37,470 nt of DNA from assembly GCA_002633005.1 (NCBI GenBank), contig NMRA01001218.1:1427-38896 (forward strand), read 5' to 3'. The notes beneath the pieces were generated by a model. That model did not search any database and was not told where the DNA came from. It was given only the letters and a program-made list of their open reading frames with translations. Below, one piece after another: positions 10,907-21,440 of the stretch. The first letter of the stretch is position 1; each line of letters begins with the position of its first letter. Position numbers and translations under genes: made by a program. The DNA comes from Phoronis australis (taxonomy: Eukaryota > Phoronida > Phoronidae).

Positions 10907-12318
10907 CACGGGTGAGAAACAACTTGACCGCCGGTACTCTTAAATCGGACGGACTCACCCAAAACAGGACCTCCAGGGATCAAATGGGACTGTCGCACCA
11001 GAAAATGGGACTGACGCACCTAAAAACATAACCGCCCCACCAGAAAACAGGACCGCCGGGGACTGAACATGACCGCCGGGGATTGAAACCGCAGTGACAA
11101 ACAAGTTAAGATTTATTACTGGTAAGCCTACTCAGATCATACAATGGAGCTATGTACGTATGCATAGGCAGGTCTTGTGCTGATTAATCCAACGAAATCT
11201 TTCGTGCACTACAGGACACTTCGCTTTGTAACACGCGGCGCTTTTGAGTTTTAACCACAAACCAACCACGTTGCACGCTTTTGAGCTAAATAATTATAAC
11301 GATATCCACTGTAAGTTTTACAACAAAATGAAAATCGTTTTCTCCAATTTTACATTTTAGTCAAGAAAAAATGGGCATTTTGGTTCTCGATTGAAGCATC
11401 ATAACTAGCCTTTGTGCGGCAAAGCAGTATACTAAATATACAGCTTGGCGCCGATGTGGGTAAAACACTGAACATATAAAATCTTCATCGAATTAGTGTT
11501 ATTAACGACACTCTTCCTTGAGTAAACTAAATTATTTATCGGCGCTCGCCGGGAAAAATTGTCGTTCTGTCATTATTCTGCTGCTAAAATTGAGATGCGT
11601 TCTTTTAGGTTGGCTTACATTGACCAGTTCCTTAATTTTTTCACCCTTCAGTCAGCTCCTCTCTTCTTCTACGGGGTTGCGTACATGGCACAGCAAATTA
11701 TCGGAACTGGTTTCATTTTGTCATAAGTTTTTAGTATTTTAATACCAGCAAATCAAATTTCAGAACAAATCGTGCTGCTGCGAAGTTGAGTCATCATCTT
11801 CCAAAAGATGTCGCAATATTTTAGGACGTGTCGTGTGCTCATGTGACGAGCGTGACAGACTTTTTTGTTACATTAGGCAAACAAATGACGTTCATTAGAT
11901 TGTTTTTCATTCAAGCGGCTGCAACCTGCAAGGTGAGTGTTGATTGACTCCTAGATCTTGCATGCGCCTGCTCCGCTCGCTAGCTTCACGACGAGGTGAC
12001 GAGCAGAACTATACCCGGGCTGTGGGATGTAACGGAGCTCAATAACGCAGTGCTACCAAGCTTTATTTTGGCGAGTCTTTACACAGATAGCTGACCGGTT
12101 ACACAATTACACGTATTATACAAAGACATTGATAACTACGTATTGTCCGGCAGTCATGTTCAGTCCCCGGCGGTCCTGTTTTCTGGTGGGGCGGTCATGT
12201 TTTTAGGTGCATCAGTCCCATTATCTGGTGCGACGGTCTCATTTGATCCCTGGAGGTCCTGTTTTGGGTGAGTCAACCCGATTTAGAGGACCGGCGGTCA
12301 TGTTGTTTCTCACCCGTG
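10907..12318. mobile_element. 1.4-kb element with about 175-bp terminal inverted repeats and 5-bp target duplication
   Basis: The left end (10907, cacgggtgagaaacaa) and right end (to 12318, ttgtttctcacccgtg) are inverted copies that stay paired for about 175 bp with few differences. The arms contain repeated GACCGCCGG and 'ggactg' motifs. The same five bases, acaat, flank both ends (10902-10906 and 12319-12323), as expected for a target-site duplication. The interior (about 11085-12140) has no recognisable transposase; the longest plus-strand frame there (11518-11742) is unremarkable. The superfamily is not assigned. Confidence 0.85.
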
Positions 12319-12323
12319 ACAAT

Positions 12324-14041
12324 CCTTAACTGAAATTTGCACTGCATCCCAATGTGCAGTCACAAGCAAAAGATTACACCTAATCCCCCACCATTAACAA
12401 TGTTTACCGGAGCCCCTTGTCATAGACATTGTACATGGGTTCTCAAAATCGCGGAAAAGCGCATCTTTTCCAGATACGAAAAGGGTTTTAAAAAACATAT
12501 ATGGGTCATTTAGAATGAAATCGCGAGTTGGGTATCCCTTTTAGAAAGCTTAACAGATGAGGATTTTTTAATTTTTCGGTTTCCTCATTGGACCCAAATT
12601 TTAATTTGGAAGGAGGCCAACTGGTAGTTTTGTTGCAGACAGTTATTTTTCAATTTACTTTTGATTCGATAATTGACATGCGTTTCCATTATAAATTTAA
12701 GCCGGCAGTATCTATTACGCTGATGAACGACCATGTGCAACATACGGTCGTTGGAAAAGACTTGACTTAGCATTGATTTTGTGTCCCAACACTAAATAAA
12801 GAATAATGTTCTACTCAGTCACATTCACTGTCTGTTTAACTCAAACATATTTTATTCCTCTATTACACATATTTGGTCAACTACACACATCCCCTTTCGA
12901 AATGGTTGGTATTTTTTAAATGATGAACTAAGCGAATAGTTAGTTTTAGGCAATGCATTTGCAGTTTTTGATTGACTAGCTGGTGCCTTTGAGACTGACA
13001 TGTCTCTAGCTCTAAGCACTCTCAACTGAAACACGGTTGAGAATAGTCAATTAACTCAGGTCGTTAAGTACAGCATACATTCTTTTATTTTTTCGCTTGA
13101 CACTTGCAATTTCGGCCAATGAACACCACTATTCTCAATGAATTCATTAAACACGAAAGGGTCAACATACTTGCCCAAATCTGTTCTGTGCAAAGACCAT
13201 GTGGACAGCTCGTGGCGAGATAGCCTTCACCCGGCTGATTTCATTAAAACAAAAAGAATTTTCGCTTACTCGGTAAGGCCGCACTGTTAGAGCTCGTTAG
13301 TAGTTTAGTAGTCGATTACCCTTTTATGACATGTGTTGAAATTCAGTGAATTAAATTGAGCATTTTCAGTGAAAGCACACTTTTTGGACAAAAGCGATAG
13401 TGGAATTTGTGATGCCTTGATGCAAGTTTTTATTCACTTGGTGGATTACAGTGGCCAGTGGTGGTTTACCATTATTTAGACAATGTAACGTAAGCATACT
13501 CATGACATAAAATTACTTTTGAGTTAGTGGCAAGCTTGGGTGCTCGATTGGAAAGAAGAATCTCTGGAATCAAATCCCAATGAGACTTGCATTACTTCAC
13601 AAAGAGGGTTTAACTTATTAAATTAAACCATTAATTGTCCATAGCAGCAGTCAGTGTTGTGAGTTGTTGACTACAAAATAGTGGTTTCACAAGTTTGTCC
13701 AAATCTTGTTTATGGTAACTCAGTTTTTTGACTCAAGAGCTTCCAGTTTACCCAGCAGTTAGGTGTTGATACAATGCAATACAATATTGCAACTTTCTGA
13801 TACAATCAAACATGCTACTTACTGAATTACTTTGCTAGAATCCCAAACCAGATGATTTGCATTAGAATTATGTCACAGTTTTTTCGAGGGGGGGTAGGAG
13901 GTCACCAGATAAGAGCTGGGTTCTATTCTCTGCGCATACTTTCATAAGACCACAATCTTCACTTCCTGAGCTTCCACCTTCAACTGTGCAAGATACTTAC
14001 CTTGCATGATGCAGTCTTGCTGTCCCATTCTTGAGTTACAG
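12324..14041. other. Intron 1 stretch without a recognisable gene
   Basis: AT-rich sequence. Small overlapping frames on both strands at 12585-12773 and 12852-13034 have no splice or codon support. At 13740-13980 lies one member of a duplicated segment listed separately. Confidence 0.4.
13735..13980. repeat. Intron segment duplicated at 18575-18800 (copy 1)
   Basis: It shares an extended, interrupted match with 18575-18800, including 'tttacccagcag', 'gcaactttctgatacaatca' and 'gatttgcattag' or close forms. The two copies lie upstream of exons 2 and 3 respectively, in the same orientation, which fits duplication of an intron-plus-exon module. Confidence 0.65.
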
Positions 14042-14044
14042 TTA

Positions 14045-14377
14045 AGCCTTGGTCACAACCCGCCGTACGTGCAAGTGCGTGCTGTCTACGTGTAAAAACG
14101 TGGGGGAAATTTGGCGATCCGTACGTGGCAAGTACGGCCTCCGTGCGTTTTGGTGAATACGCAGGAGAACGCAGACACGACGTAGCACTTTTAGTGCATG
14201 CAGAACTTTCTCTGCGTGCAAGCTGCGTTCGCATTACAGATTCACGGCAGTACGTGTGACGTACGTCCTCCCTGCGCTTGCCACTCCCTACTCACGTTTT
14301 CAGAAAAACGTGGTGCCCTTGGCGTCCGCAGAAAACGTACGAACAATAAACACGCACGGCGGGTTGTGACCATAGCT
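14045..14377. mobile_element. Harbinger-like MITE, 333 bp, TTA target duplication
   Basis: The terminal inverted repeats share tggtcacaacccgccgt (left, from about 14049; right complement at 14356-14372) inside outer ends agcc / agct. TTA occurs immediately outside both ends (14042-14044 and 14378-14380). A 3-bp TTA duplication is typical of PIF/Harbinger elements. The interior is CpG-rich with repeated 'cgtacgt' motifs and has no coding potential. Confidence 0.75.
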
Positions 14378-14380
14378 TTA

Positions 14381-15130
14381 GTTTCCCAGCAGACTTGTTT
14401 CGAGAAACTGGGACAGTGAATGCTTTCACACCTATACACTGAAAAATAATTGTCAGGCAGTCACATCCGTAACCAGCCACTTGTGCCTAATATGGGCCTT
14501 ATTGAGACAATTGTCAAATGTTTTTTAGCAGATGAGACTAGCAAGTCCTGAATGAAGGACTTTCTACTTTTTAATGTTTGTACTTATTTCACGCGCTCGC
14601 TTACACACGCAGATGAACTTCAAAACAAATGTCACATGACAACAACGTGTGTTCGTCCAAAATTTTTTCTTGTCTGCGGGTTGGCTTACTATCATACATT
14701 AGATGGCACGATCTATCACAGATTTCGACTTAACCTACCATTAATCCTGACTCCACGGGAATTTAAAAATCTTGGGGATGGTATCTGAAAAACTGAAGGA
14801 GGATTTCAGGTAATTTGCAATGTAATGAGTTGAAACTGTATTTTTATTCAAGCATTGAAGTTGTCATATCGACGATTGCGAGGCAGTCAGTCAACAAGTT
14901 TTCGCCCCGAGATTTCAGCACAATTTTTTTGTAAAATGATAGTAATTTAACAACAAAGTTTGATAGCAATGCACCTAAATTTTGTATAAAGCCTGCCATA
15001 GGTTACAGATATGCCACAGAGTGTATGATGAATCTTAGCTTCTGATTAATCACCCGTTTCGGAGACCGGATTTCAACCGCCTTGAGTTACAAATGTTTCT
15101 AAGCGCCCTCAGAGCGGTTATTAGGGTGAA
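14381..15130. other. Intron 1 stretch without a recognisable gene
   Basis: AT-rich sequence with no domain, splice-supported exon or repeat that I can identify. Confidence 0.4.
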
Positions 15131-15134
15131 TACG

Positions 15135-15500
15135 GTATTTAAATTCTATTCTTAAAAAATGCAAATTTTGTGGAATTTTGTGAAGCTACTCTTTCTGTTA
15201 GGGTTTTGAACTGGCTTTCAGAGGATTTTTCTATTTTTCGCTAGGAGGTCTCCTTTTCGAATTATTTGGGATTTTCTGATGACGATGTTCCTTTGTTGAC
15301 TGATTTTTGCTGCACTTTTGTTGGTTTACCTTGTATTAAACACGACTATATTTTTTACTCATATCTGACTCCTTTATTTGTCTGATGAGTGTTATCATCA
15401 TGTTCGTCATTGCCACCATCACCATCATTGCCATCATCTTCAATCAATTAATTTCGCCAATTCAGTTGCTCCTCCGAGCGCTTTCGATTTTTACTCGATT
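15135..15500. repeat. Detached fragment of an A/B array unit
   Basis: The order 'ttgaactggctttcagagga', 'tttttcgctaggaggtct', 'gaattatttgggattttctg', 'ttcctttgttgac', a triplet-rich stretch and 'cctccgagcgctttc' matches the 3' part of the A units about 8-10 kb upstream, with greater divergence. It shows the repeat family is dispersed and not confined to the array. Confidence 0.75.
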
Positions 15501-15589
15501 TTGCCCACCAGATATGGCTACCTTGGATTGGCGCTAAGCTAAACATTGTGCGCTGAACTTTGTTCATTAAGCAATGTTTAAATGCGGTA

Positions 15590-15645
15590 GTCCTATGGCT
15601 ATTGTTAAATATATGGCTGTATTGGAAATGTTCTGCAGCCTCACT
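15590..15645 (+). repeat. Duplicated intron module, copy 1 (before exon 2)
   Basis: The segment around 'gtattggaaatgttctgcag' recurs at 17298-17345 (same 20-mer) and, diverged, at 30800-30850. All three read in one sense as A-x-V-K-Y-...-LEM-(F/L). It lies about 80 bp before exon 2. It may be an ancient coding module or simply part of the duplicated intron; no splice sites bound it cleanly. Confidence 0.6.
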
Positions 15646-15722
15646 TCTGCTTTTATGTGATGTTGACTATTGACTCAGAAATGTACTTAATGGCTGTTTA
15701 TTTGTTTGATTTGATGTTCTAG

Positions 15723-15788
15723 GCTGCGGGATTGTGAAAGATGTGGATATGTGGAAAAAATATTCTGGACAGAATTGCTTGAAAAGGG
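15723..15788 (+). CDS. Roco gene exon 2: CxxCG knuckle 1
   Basis: A 66-nt exon between the acceptor gatgttctag (AG 15721-15722) and donor gtatgt (15789). Phase 2 on both sides: one base in, 21 codons, two bases out. It encodes LRDCERCGYVEK and a short helix-like tail ending ELLEK. The CxxCG pattern followed three residues later by Lys is shared with exons 3 and 4. A single CxxC is half of a zinc site, so three such exons together could build a zinc ribbon; metal binding is inference. It joins in frame to exon 1 (Trp codon) and exon 3 (Gly codon). A decayed copy with the same acceptor context lies at 30941. Confidence 0.65.
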
Positions 15789-16999
15789 GTATGTATTTAA
15801 ATACTTCCTTTGTCTCATTCTCTATCAATTGCTTTACTGTCTGCCAATGGAATATATCTGAATTGATGGTGCTAACACAGCAGCACTGTCTTGATGAAAC
15901 GTGGTTAAAAACAGATTTGTTCAAACTGGTTGATCAACCCTGAAATTTAACCAGTATATGCATTTGTTAAAGTCAATTATGTTATCCACAACAAAGGTAC
16001 ATGTGAACTTTCTTTTACAGATAATAAAAGCACTTTTTAGCTCTTCAACTATCAATGACCTGACGAAAAATACCTTTTCATTCAAAACTTCTTGACTTAG
16101 TTGATAACTTTGGGAGTATTTCACATTCTAATATGAGCACATGTGTGTTTTCTTAATGTTTCTTCCGAAAAAATATGTACAAAAAGTAGTGTGGAGCCCA
16201 GGAAGCATTATATTTTGCCCTCTGTGTGTTGATGAATACACACAATTTATGTAGTATTGCATTTAAGTATGTACATAAATGCCCCAGGAATTTGAGAAAT
16301 ACATACGAAACTTACATTATTAAGAAAAGGATGTAAATATAGATGTATGATATAATGTTTTGTCGCTGTTAGACTCCTTATTTACATTGTTCGAGTGTTT
16401 GAAAAGCTCTGCTCTTTGATCTTTTTTGTGCAATTACCAAAGAATTGTCGTCAAATGTCTGGTGTCTCTACACCAACACTATTGTGAAATGTCTCTAAAA
16501 TGTGTGTTCACATTAATTTACAAACACAGCGAGCTTAGGACACCTCAGATAATCCAGCGGTGTGGTCCAGTTGCATTGGGTCCCGCAATAGTTTGTTAGC
16601 CCCAGGTTTTACCCACGTAACATTGTCACGCCTCTTTTTGAAACTGACATTAGAATGCTTCTGATTTATCAGTTTGCTTTATCCAACTAATGCCCTACTT
16701 ATATGATGTTAATTGCGTTCAGACAGATATGCATTATGTTAAGTGACTTGTTCCACCAGGTAGCAACAGTTTCTCATAAGCTCAGCTGTAGAAATGAACT
16801 TTGTCTTCAATCCCATTGTTACACAATCTTTTCACTGTTGGCTTTAAATTCCTGAATCTACCAACTTTTACTCACAGGATCATGATGCTAATTTTCATTG
16901 ACACCCAGGTGTATCTTTGCAAATGGTGTACATCTATGTATGAGGAGTAAAAGTCCTGCTTATAAACGTGGCTTCAGCTGTTTTATTTAGCCGTAATCG

Positions 17000-17170
17000 T
17001 ACATTATGCTTTATTAAATTTTGTGTCAGTCACGTTCTGTGTTAAATCCATGAAATTGCAGTCTCCCAAAATTATAATTCAACGTAGGAAAAATGCTGAA
17101 ACATTGAAATTCTGATGTAAGGGTTTTTCAAAATTAATAACAATTTGTGTATTTGCTTGATCGTCTATCG
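17000..17170. repeat. Intron segment duplicated at 19385-19560 (copy 1)
   Basis: Shared landmarks in order: 'caaattttg.gtc' type block, 'tccatgaaattg', 'aggaaaaatg', 'gaaattttgat'. Together with the other paired blocks it indicates duplication of several kilobases around the CxxCG exons. Confidence 0.55.
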
Positions 17171-17297
17171 TTTTCACACTCAACAAAATGAAAGGGGCTA
17201 TAAGTGACTTATTTGGTAACAGTTTGATGGGAGTCTGTTGCAGTTGTTTTGAGAAGACTGAAATATTGATAATATGGTTGTAGCTTTTGCTGAAACT

Positions 17298-17345
17298 CAC
17301 GTGGCTATTAAATACCTTACTGTATTGGAAATGTTCTGCAGCCAC
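17298..17345 (+). repeat. Duplicated intron module, copy 2
   Basis: It contains the 20-mer gtattggaaatgttctgcag exactly as in the copy before exon 2, followed by 'ccacactt', also seen in the copy at 30800-30850. No functional exon follows within 1.8 kb; the expected exon position is degenerate. Confidence 0.6.
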
Positions 17346-17887
17346 ACTTTATTTTTGATCAAAAATTGCCACCGAATATGGACCTTGATTGTGATTTGCC
17401 CGAATATAATGTATGGTAATCAGCTATTCTTTAAAGTGAAAACTAAGAAAGTATTGTACACAAAGTATAAAATGCACTTACAAATTAGTTAAATTATAAA
17501 TCTAGTTGATAGAAAGCCAGATAGCTATATGAAAACTATTGTCAAATTACAGCTGATACTACTGTGTGTATAACTTAATTAGACACTAAAATTTTACACA
17601 ACCCAGGTAGCCCTACATGTCACCTTGTCGTGGAACCTATATCAATATGTATAGATAACGAACGGCGTCAGTGCACGCAGAATCTGGAAGTCAACCGACA
17701 CCCACCTTTGCCCGTTACAGCCTTTTAAGTGAAAAACAATGTAATAAAGTTCATTTTTGTGTAATGCTCCACCTTTTGTCAGTAACAAGAAAAGTGCCGT
17801 TTTGAAAGCAGTATGCTGCTGAGATGCGTGCCGTTTCCTAAAATTTCGCGATGACTGCTTGTCTGTAGCAGCAGTGGGTGAAGTAAA

Positions 17888-18390
17888 CAGGGCTTGGAAT
17901 TTTCTGCGGAAATGCGGATTTCCGCTTTTTTCAAATGTTCTGTCCGCGCATTTTATTATATTTCCGCGTAAAAAAATCGGATTTTATCTAAAATTTCCGC
18001 GGCAAATTCCTTTCTTACCGCGGCGTTACAGACGACGTTCCCTTCGAAAAGCGGAAGTTGCTCTTTATGTTTCAGAGGAACGTAAATTGTCAACATTGTC
18101 GGGGCATCTGGGATAGCTTGGTGGGATTTTCAATGGCGTCTCGTGTTATTGTGAACCGCGGCGACAAATACTACGGCTCTGCAGCCATAAATGTGTTGGT
18201 TGGGAGTGGACCGACGAGCTAAAAGGACGCAGACGCATGCTACTGATGGCGGTAACGCGTCTTCTTTTTTTTAGTCCTCCCGATTTTTGTCTGGGAAAGG
18301 TTCACATCGACCATTTCAAGGCTGCGTAGCGCGCATGATTTGGGCCGTAAAAGTTTCCGCGTTTTTTGTCATTGGTCATTCCAAGCCCTG
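17888..18390. mobile_element. 503-bp hAT-like MITE with target duplication
   Basis: The ends cagggcttggaat and attccaagccctg are perfect 13-bp inverted repeats. The flanks duplicate agtaaa (17882-17887 and 18391-18396). The subterminal regions carry repeated 'ttccgcg' and 'gcggaaa' motifs in both orientations. CAGGG termini suggest hAT, though six bases are duplicated instead of the usual eight. The interior frame at 17859-18116 starts outside the element and is not a gene. Confidence 0.8.
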
Positions 18391-18457
18391 AGTAAAGTAT
18401 GGACTCAAAGATAAGCCTGCAATGATTGCAGTGCAATCTCCAATTTTTTTATGGCAG

Positions 18458-18550
18458 CCAGTGGCGGATTTAGAGGTGCGAATGTCTGACAGGCTAAATC
18501 CTGGCTAATACTCCGCCCTGCCCCCCAACTCAAAATCCTGGATCCGCCCC
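18458..18550. mobile_element. 93-bp MITE with CAGTGGCGGAT-type ends
   Basis: The left end ccagtggcggattta and right end tggatccgcccc are imperfect inverted repeats. Flanking tggcag occurs at 18452-18457 and 18551-18556. The same kind of end (agtggcggattta) bounds the repeat at 21441-21753, so the two belong to one family. Confidence 0.65.
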
Positions 18551-18574
18551 TGGCAGCTAGCTAGCCTTATATTA

Positions 18575-18800
18575 AATTCAAAAGCCTCCAATTTACCCAG
18601 CAGACTAATATTGATACACTGTATTGCACTGTCTATATGTTTTGCAACTTTCTGATACAATCAAATATGCTACTCACTGCCTTGGCAAGTTTCCCATTGA
18701 CCAGTTGATGTGCATTAAAAATTCTTCATTGTTTTCAAGGCCATGAGGTAAGGGGTGGGTCCCAATCTGTGCATATATGGTCTTGAGGTCACAATCATCG
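18575..18800. repeat. Intron segment duplicated at 13735-13980 (copy 2)
   Basis: Match to the earlier copy as described there; it lies about 450-650 bp upstream of exon 3. The stretch 18801-19100 beyond it holds no recognisable gene. Confidence 0.65.
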
Positions 18801-19119
18801 CTATGCTTCAGCTTGGCTAGTTAAAATGTACAAGAGACTGTGTTTTTTGAGGAAAAAGTTTTAGTAAAATTGGCTTTGGGGTTATTTTGTTATGAAACGA
18901 ATAAAATGTACCTGTCTTGCACATGAAAAATTGACTCAAAACGAGGGGTCTATTGACAATACTAAAGACACACCTGTCTGCACTAAGAAATATATTTTTA
19001 GAATCCTTGATCTTTCTCCTTTCAGAATATAGATATGGAAAGCATTATATTTTTTCGATATTTGACTTATTACAGGTGATGTCCTTTATTAAGGTCCTAA
19101 TTAATGGCTAATGTGCTTG

Positions 19120-19200
19120 ATTTGATGTTGTAAGAGTTTGTTGTGTGACTGATGTACTGATGTGTATGTATGGGAACACTTGTGGCATGATATTGTACTA
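19120..19200 (+). pseudogene. Decayed copy of a CxxCG exon upstream of exon 3
   Basis: 'tgatttgatgttgtaagagt', then a TGT-rich stretch with stops, then 'tggcatgatattgtact', parallels the segment at 30925-31000, which itself resembles exon 2. Frame and donor are lost, so it is read as a non-functional relic of exon duplication. Confidence 0.4.
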
Positions 19201-19231
19201 ATGGCATGACATGTTTGATTTGATATTGCAG

Positions 19232-19291
19232 AGGTCGGTCGTGTGGAAACTGTGGTGAAAGTCGTAAAGTGGTCTGCAGTAGCAGGCTGAG
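19232..19291 (+). CDS. Roco gene exon 3: CxxCG knuckle 2
   Basis: A 60-nt exon between the acceptor tgatattgcag (AG 19230-19231) and donor gtatgt (19292). Phase 2 on both sides: one base in, 19 codons, two bases out. It encodes GRSCGNCGESRKVVCSSRL. CGNCGE with the basic residues after it aligns with CERCG of exon 2 and CTCGE of exon 4; an extra Cys follows at +7 from the second knuckle Cys. The upstream sequence 'tgtttgatttgatat' also resembles that before exon 2. Skipping this exon would keep the reading frame. Confidence 0.7.
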
Positions 19292-19949
19292 GTATGTAAT
19301 GGTTTATATCTATGTAGGCATGTAAAAGTGCTGTGTATCCACTCGGCATCAGTTGTTTCATTTTGCATTCACCTCTATTGTTATGTATTATCAAATTTTG
19401 CGTCCATGATTCTTTTTTAAGTCCATGAAATTGTAGTCTGCAAAAAATAATTCAAGATTGCTATTAGGAAAAATGTTGAAATGTTGAAATGAGATGAAAT
19501 TTTGATTATGAATGTGTTTGTATAGTTTGGTATATGATTTCGCTCTTAACCAAATGAACCAGCTGTAAATCATGAACTGAGGCTTCACGATAAAGTGTGC
19601 ATAGACAGAACTTCATAATTCCATCTTTCAAGCAAATTTCACATTAGATTTAGTTGAAAGGTGCATAATTATCTATTGGCAGTGATTTAAAAAATATGAA
19701 TTCCAAAGTCAAATAGACGTATTTTACAAAAATACAAAATTTTAGGATTTCAATGAAACTTGGCCCCTGATATACTACAGTAAGTGTTTTTATTTTGAGA
19801 TACCTAACTTAGAAAGTTGTGAATGACTCCCACTATAGGCATACGTAATATGTTTGTGGGCATAAATGGCTTGCTTAAGTTGCCAATCATGTTTTGTTTG
19901 TATTTTGTATAACAAAGATTGGCTGTACTTCGGGAGCAAGTTTTCGGAT
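19292..19949. other. First part of intron 3; no gene seen
   Basis: AT-rich. Minus-strand frames at 19101-19394 and 19391-19588 overlap exon 3 or a duplicated segment and are not supported. 19385-19560 is copy 2 of the segment at 17000-17170. Confidence 0.45.
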
Positions 19950-20725
19950 ATACAGGATAGATTAAACGCACGACACTTTTTCATTGTTGACAGTCTTTAT
20001 TCCGTTACGTTCATACCTTCGCAACAAAACCACTCTCAATTGAACATAGGTAAAGTAACTGACCTAGCAACATAATTACAAGGTACACGATATTTCGAAA
20101 CATACTTGTTTCAAAGTTTGTAAGCCTGATGATTACCTCGATGTTATTTATTTATTATTGGAATAGGAAGTCCTCCAACTTGGTCATGAAAAGTAACATT
20201 TCTAAAGCGAAAGTCCTGTCCGTTGCACAATGTAGTGTTATTTATGAGTTTGTATGCCCTACGAACTAATGCCTTCGTTCAAACCTCAAACAATTGTTTG
20301 CAGACTTTCCTGTTAGTTATCTTTGCATCTTCAAAATGGCGGCATCCAAGATCATTTTCTGCAATGTCACGAACATAAAATCACTTGTTAAGAAATTGTG
20401 GAAAACATTTCAATTCAGTGCGTGGAGCACGACGTGCTACGACTGAAAGTATTAGAGTCCTTTTTAATTGCATTTGAGAAGCCTGTTTTCAATGAGCAGC
20501 AAACAGGGTCGCGCCGCACGTTACACTTTCCCGTTACCCCCCCTTTCATTATTCATTCTTTGCAGTATTTCTCACCTGCCGTGTCCCACTGTGTGTATCA
20601 TCAGCTGATGCTGTGTGGTGGCATTACTGCGTCATTTTATCTTCACTTGAGAATGAAACAAGTATGTTTCGAATTATCGTGTGGCGGAATAAAGACTGTC
20701 AACAATGCGTTTAATCTGTTTTGTA
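19950..20725. mobile_element. Inverted-repeat remnant, probably Penelope-like
   Basis: The left arm holds ttgttgacagtctttattcc (near 19984) and tttcgaaacatacttgtttc (near 20092). The right arm holds their complements in reverse order (tgaaacaagtatgtttcga near 20654 and ggaataaagactgtcaacaa near 20687). The left arm has about 75 extra bases between the two blocks. Between the arms lies a GIY-YIG-like coding fragment. The gaaac-type hairpin beside 'cctgatgatt' resembles the terminal repeats of Penelope-like retroelements; that assignment is tentative. Confidence 0.45.
20401..20550 (+). pseudogene. GIY-YIG nuclease-like fragment of a retroelement
   Basis: An open frame reads ...CVEHDVLRLKVLESFLIAF followed by EKPVFNEQQTGSRRTL. 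The pattern E-x-D-x(2)-R-x-K-(V)-x-E-S-x(2)-I-x(4)-P-x-F-N matches the conserved end of GIY-YIG endonuclease domains at the C-terminus of Penelope-like reverse transcriptases (family knowledge). No ATG begins the frame, a stop lies just upstream at 20389-20391, and no reverse transcriptase part is present, so it is a relic. The frame stays open to 20733 without further recognisable sequence. Confidence 0.45.
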
Positions 20726-20733
20726 TATTGTAA

Positions 20734-21440
20734 AGATGGAATAAAAGTCGCCTTTCAATTTGAGTAATTGTTTTATGTCCTTCAAAACAAACTTGTTATA
20801 TTTGAAACATAAGATCTACTTTAAGATTTGTGGCAAGTTTTTCAAAAACATATCCTTGTGACTGACGCTCCAACATTGTTCCCATCAATTAATGTGTAGG
20901 GCTGGGGAGGCAGATGTCTGTTTTGTGTCATTATTGCACTATCAATGCGTTTCAAACATGAAGTGCGTTAACTTTGTACGTACAATAGAGAATGAAAATG
21001 TTTTAACCCAAGGTGTAGAGTAAATTACCACTCACATCAGCGCGCACATCAAAGACCTGTTGTTTAGTACATCATTTTTAGAACACCAGTGCATCAGTCA
21101 CACGAAATGAAGACGGCGGGTGATTATCTGTTACAGGATAGAATGTCTGCAGTCCTGTGTGTGCGTATAAGCACTTATTGTGATGCTAGATGTTTAGTGG
21201 TGAGATTCGTGTATGTACAAGAAGTATCGTACCAAAAACATTAACCGAAGACGTTAGACAGTCTCTGATCATACAGTGGACGTGCTATATGAACAGCATG
21301 AAAATTTGGTTGTGCCAACGGCAGATAACTAATTGGTTGTTACAGAGAGATCATTAGTCCTGTTTAGACATCAACTTTTGATCCAGCACAAGTGACACGG
21401 AGCAACTTGATTGGTGTCACTATAGTGGCCCAGTTACCAT
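20734..21440. other. Intron 3 stretch without a recognisable gene
   Basis: Mixed-composition intron DNA; no element ends, exons or repeats recognised. Confidence 0.4.

Larger units (their letters stand above)
15789..17887. other. First part of intron 2; duplicated segments, no gene
   Basis: AT-rich intron. About 17000-17170 matches 19385-19560 ('tccatgaaattg.agtct' followed by 'aggaaaaatg.tgaaa'), and 17298-17345 is copy 2 of the module seen before exon 2. Small open frames on both strands are not supported. Confidence 0.5.

Noticed and set aside
17859-18116. 85-residue plus-strand frame (many Arg and Phe)
   Set aside because: It starts outside and runs into the 503-bp MITE; it arises from the element's sub-terminal repeats.
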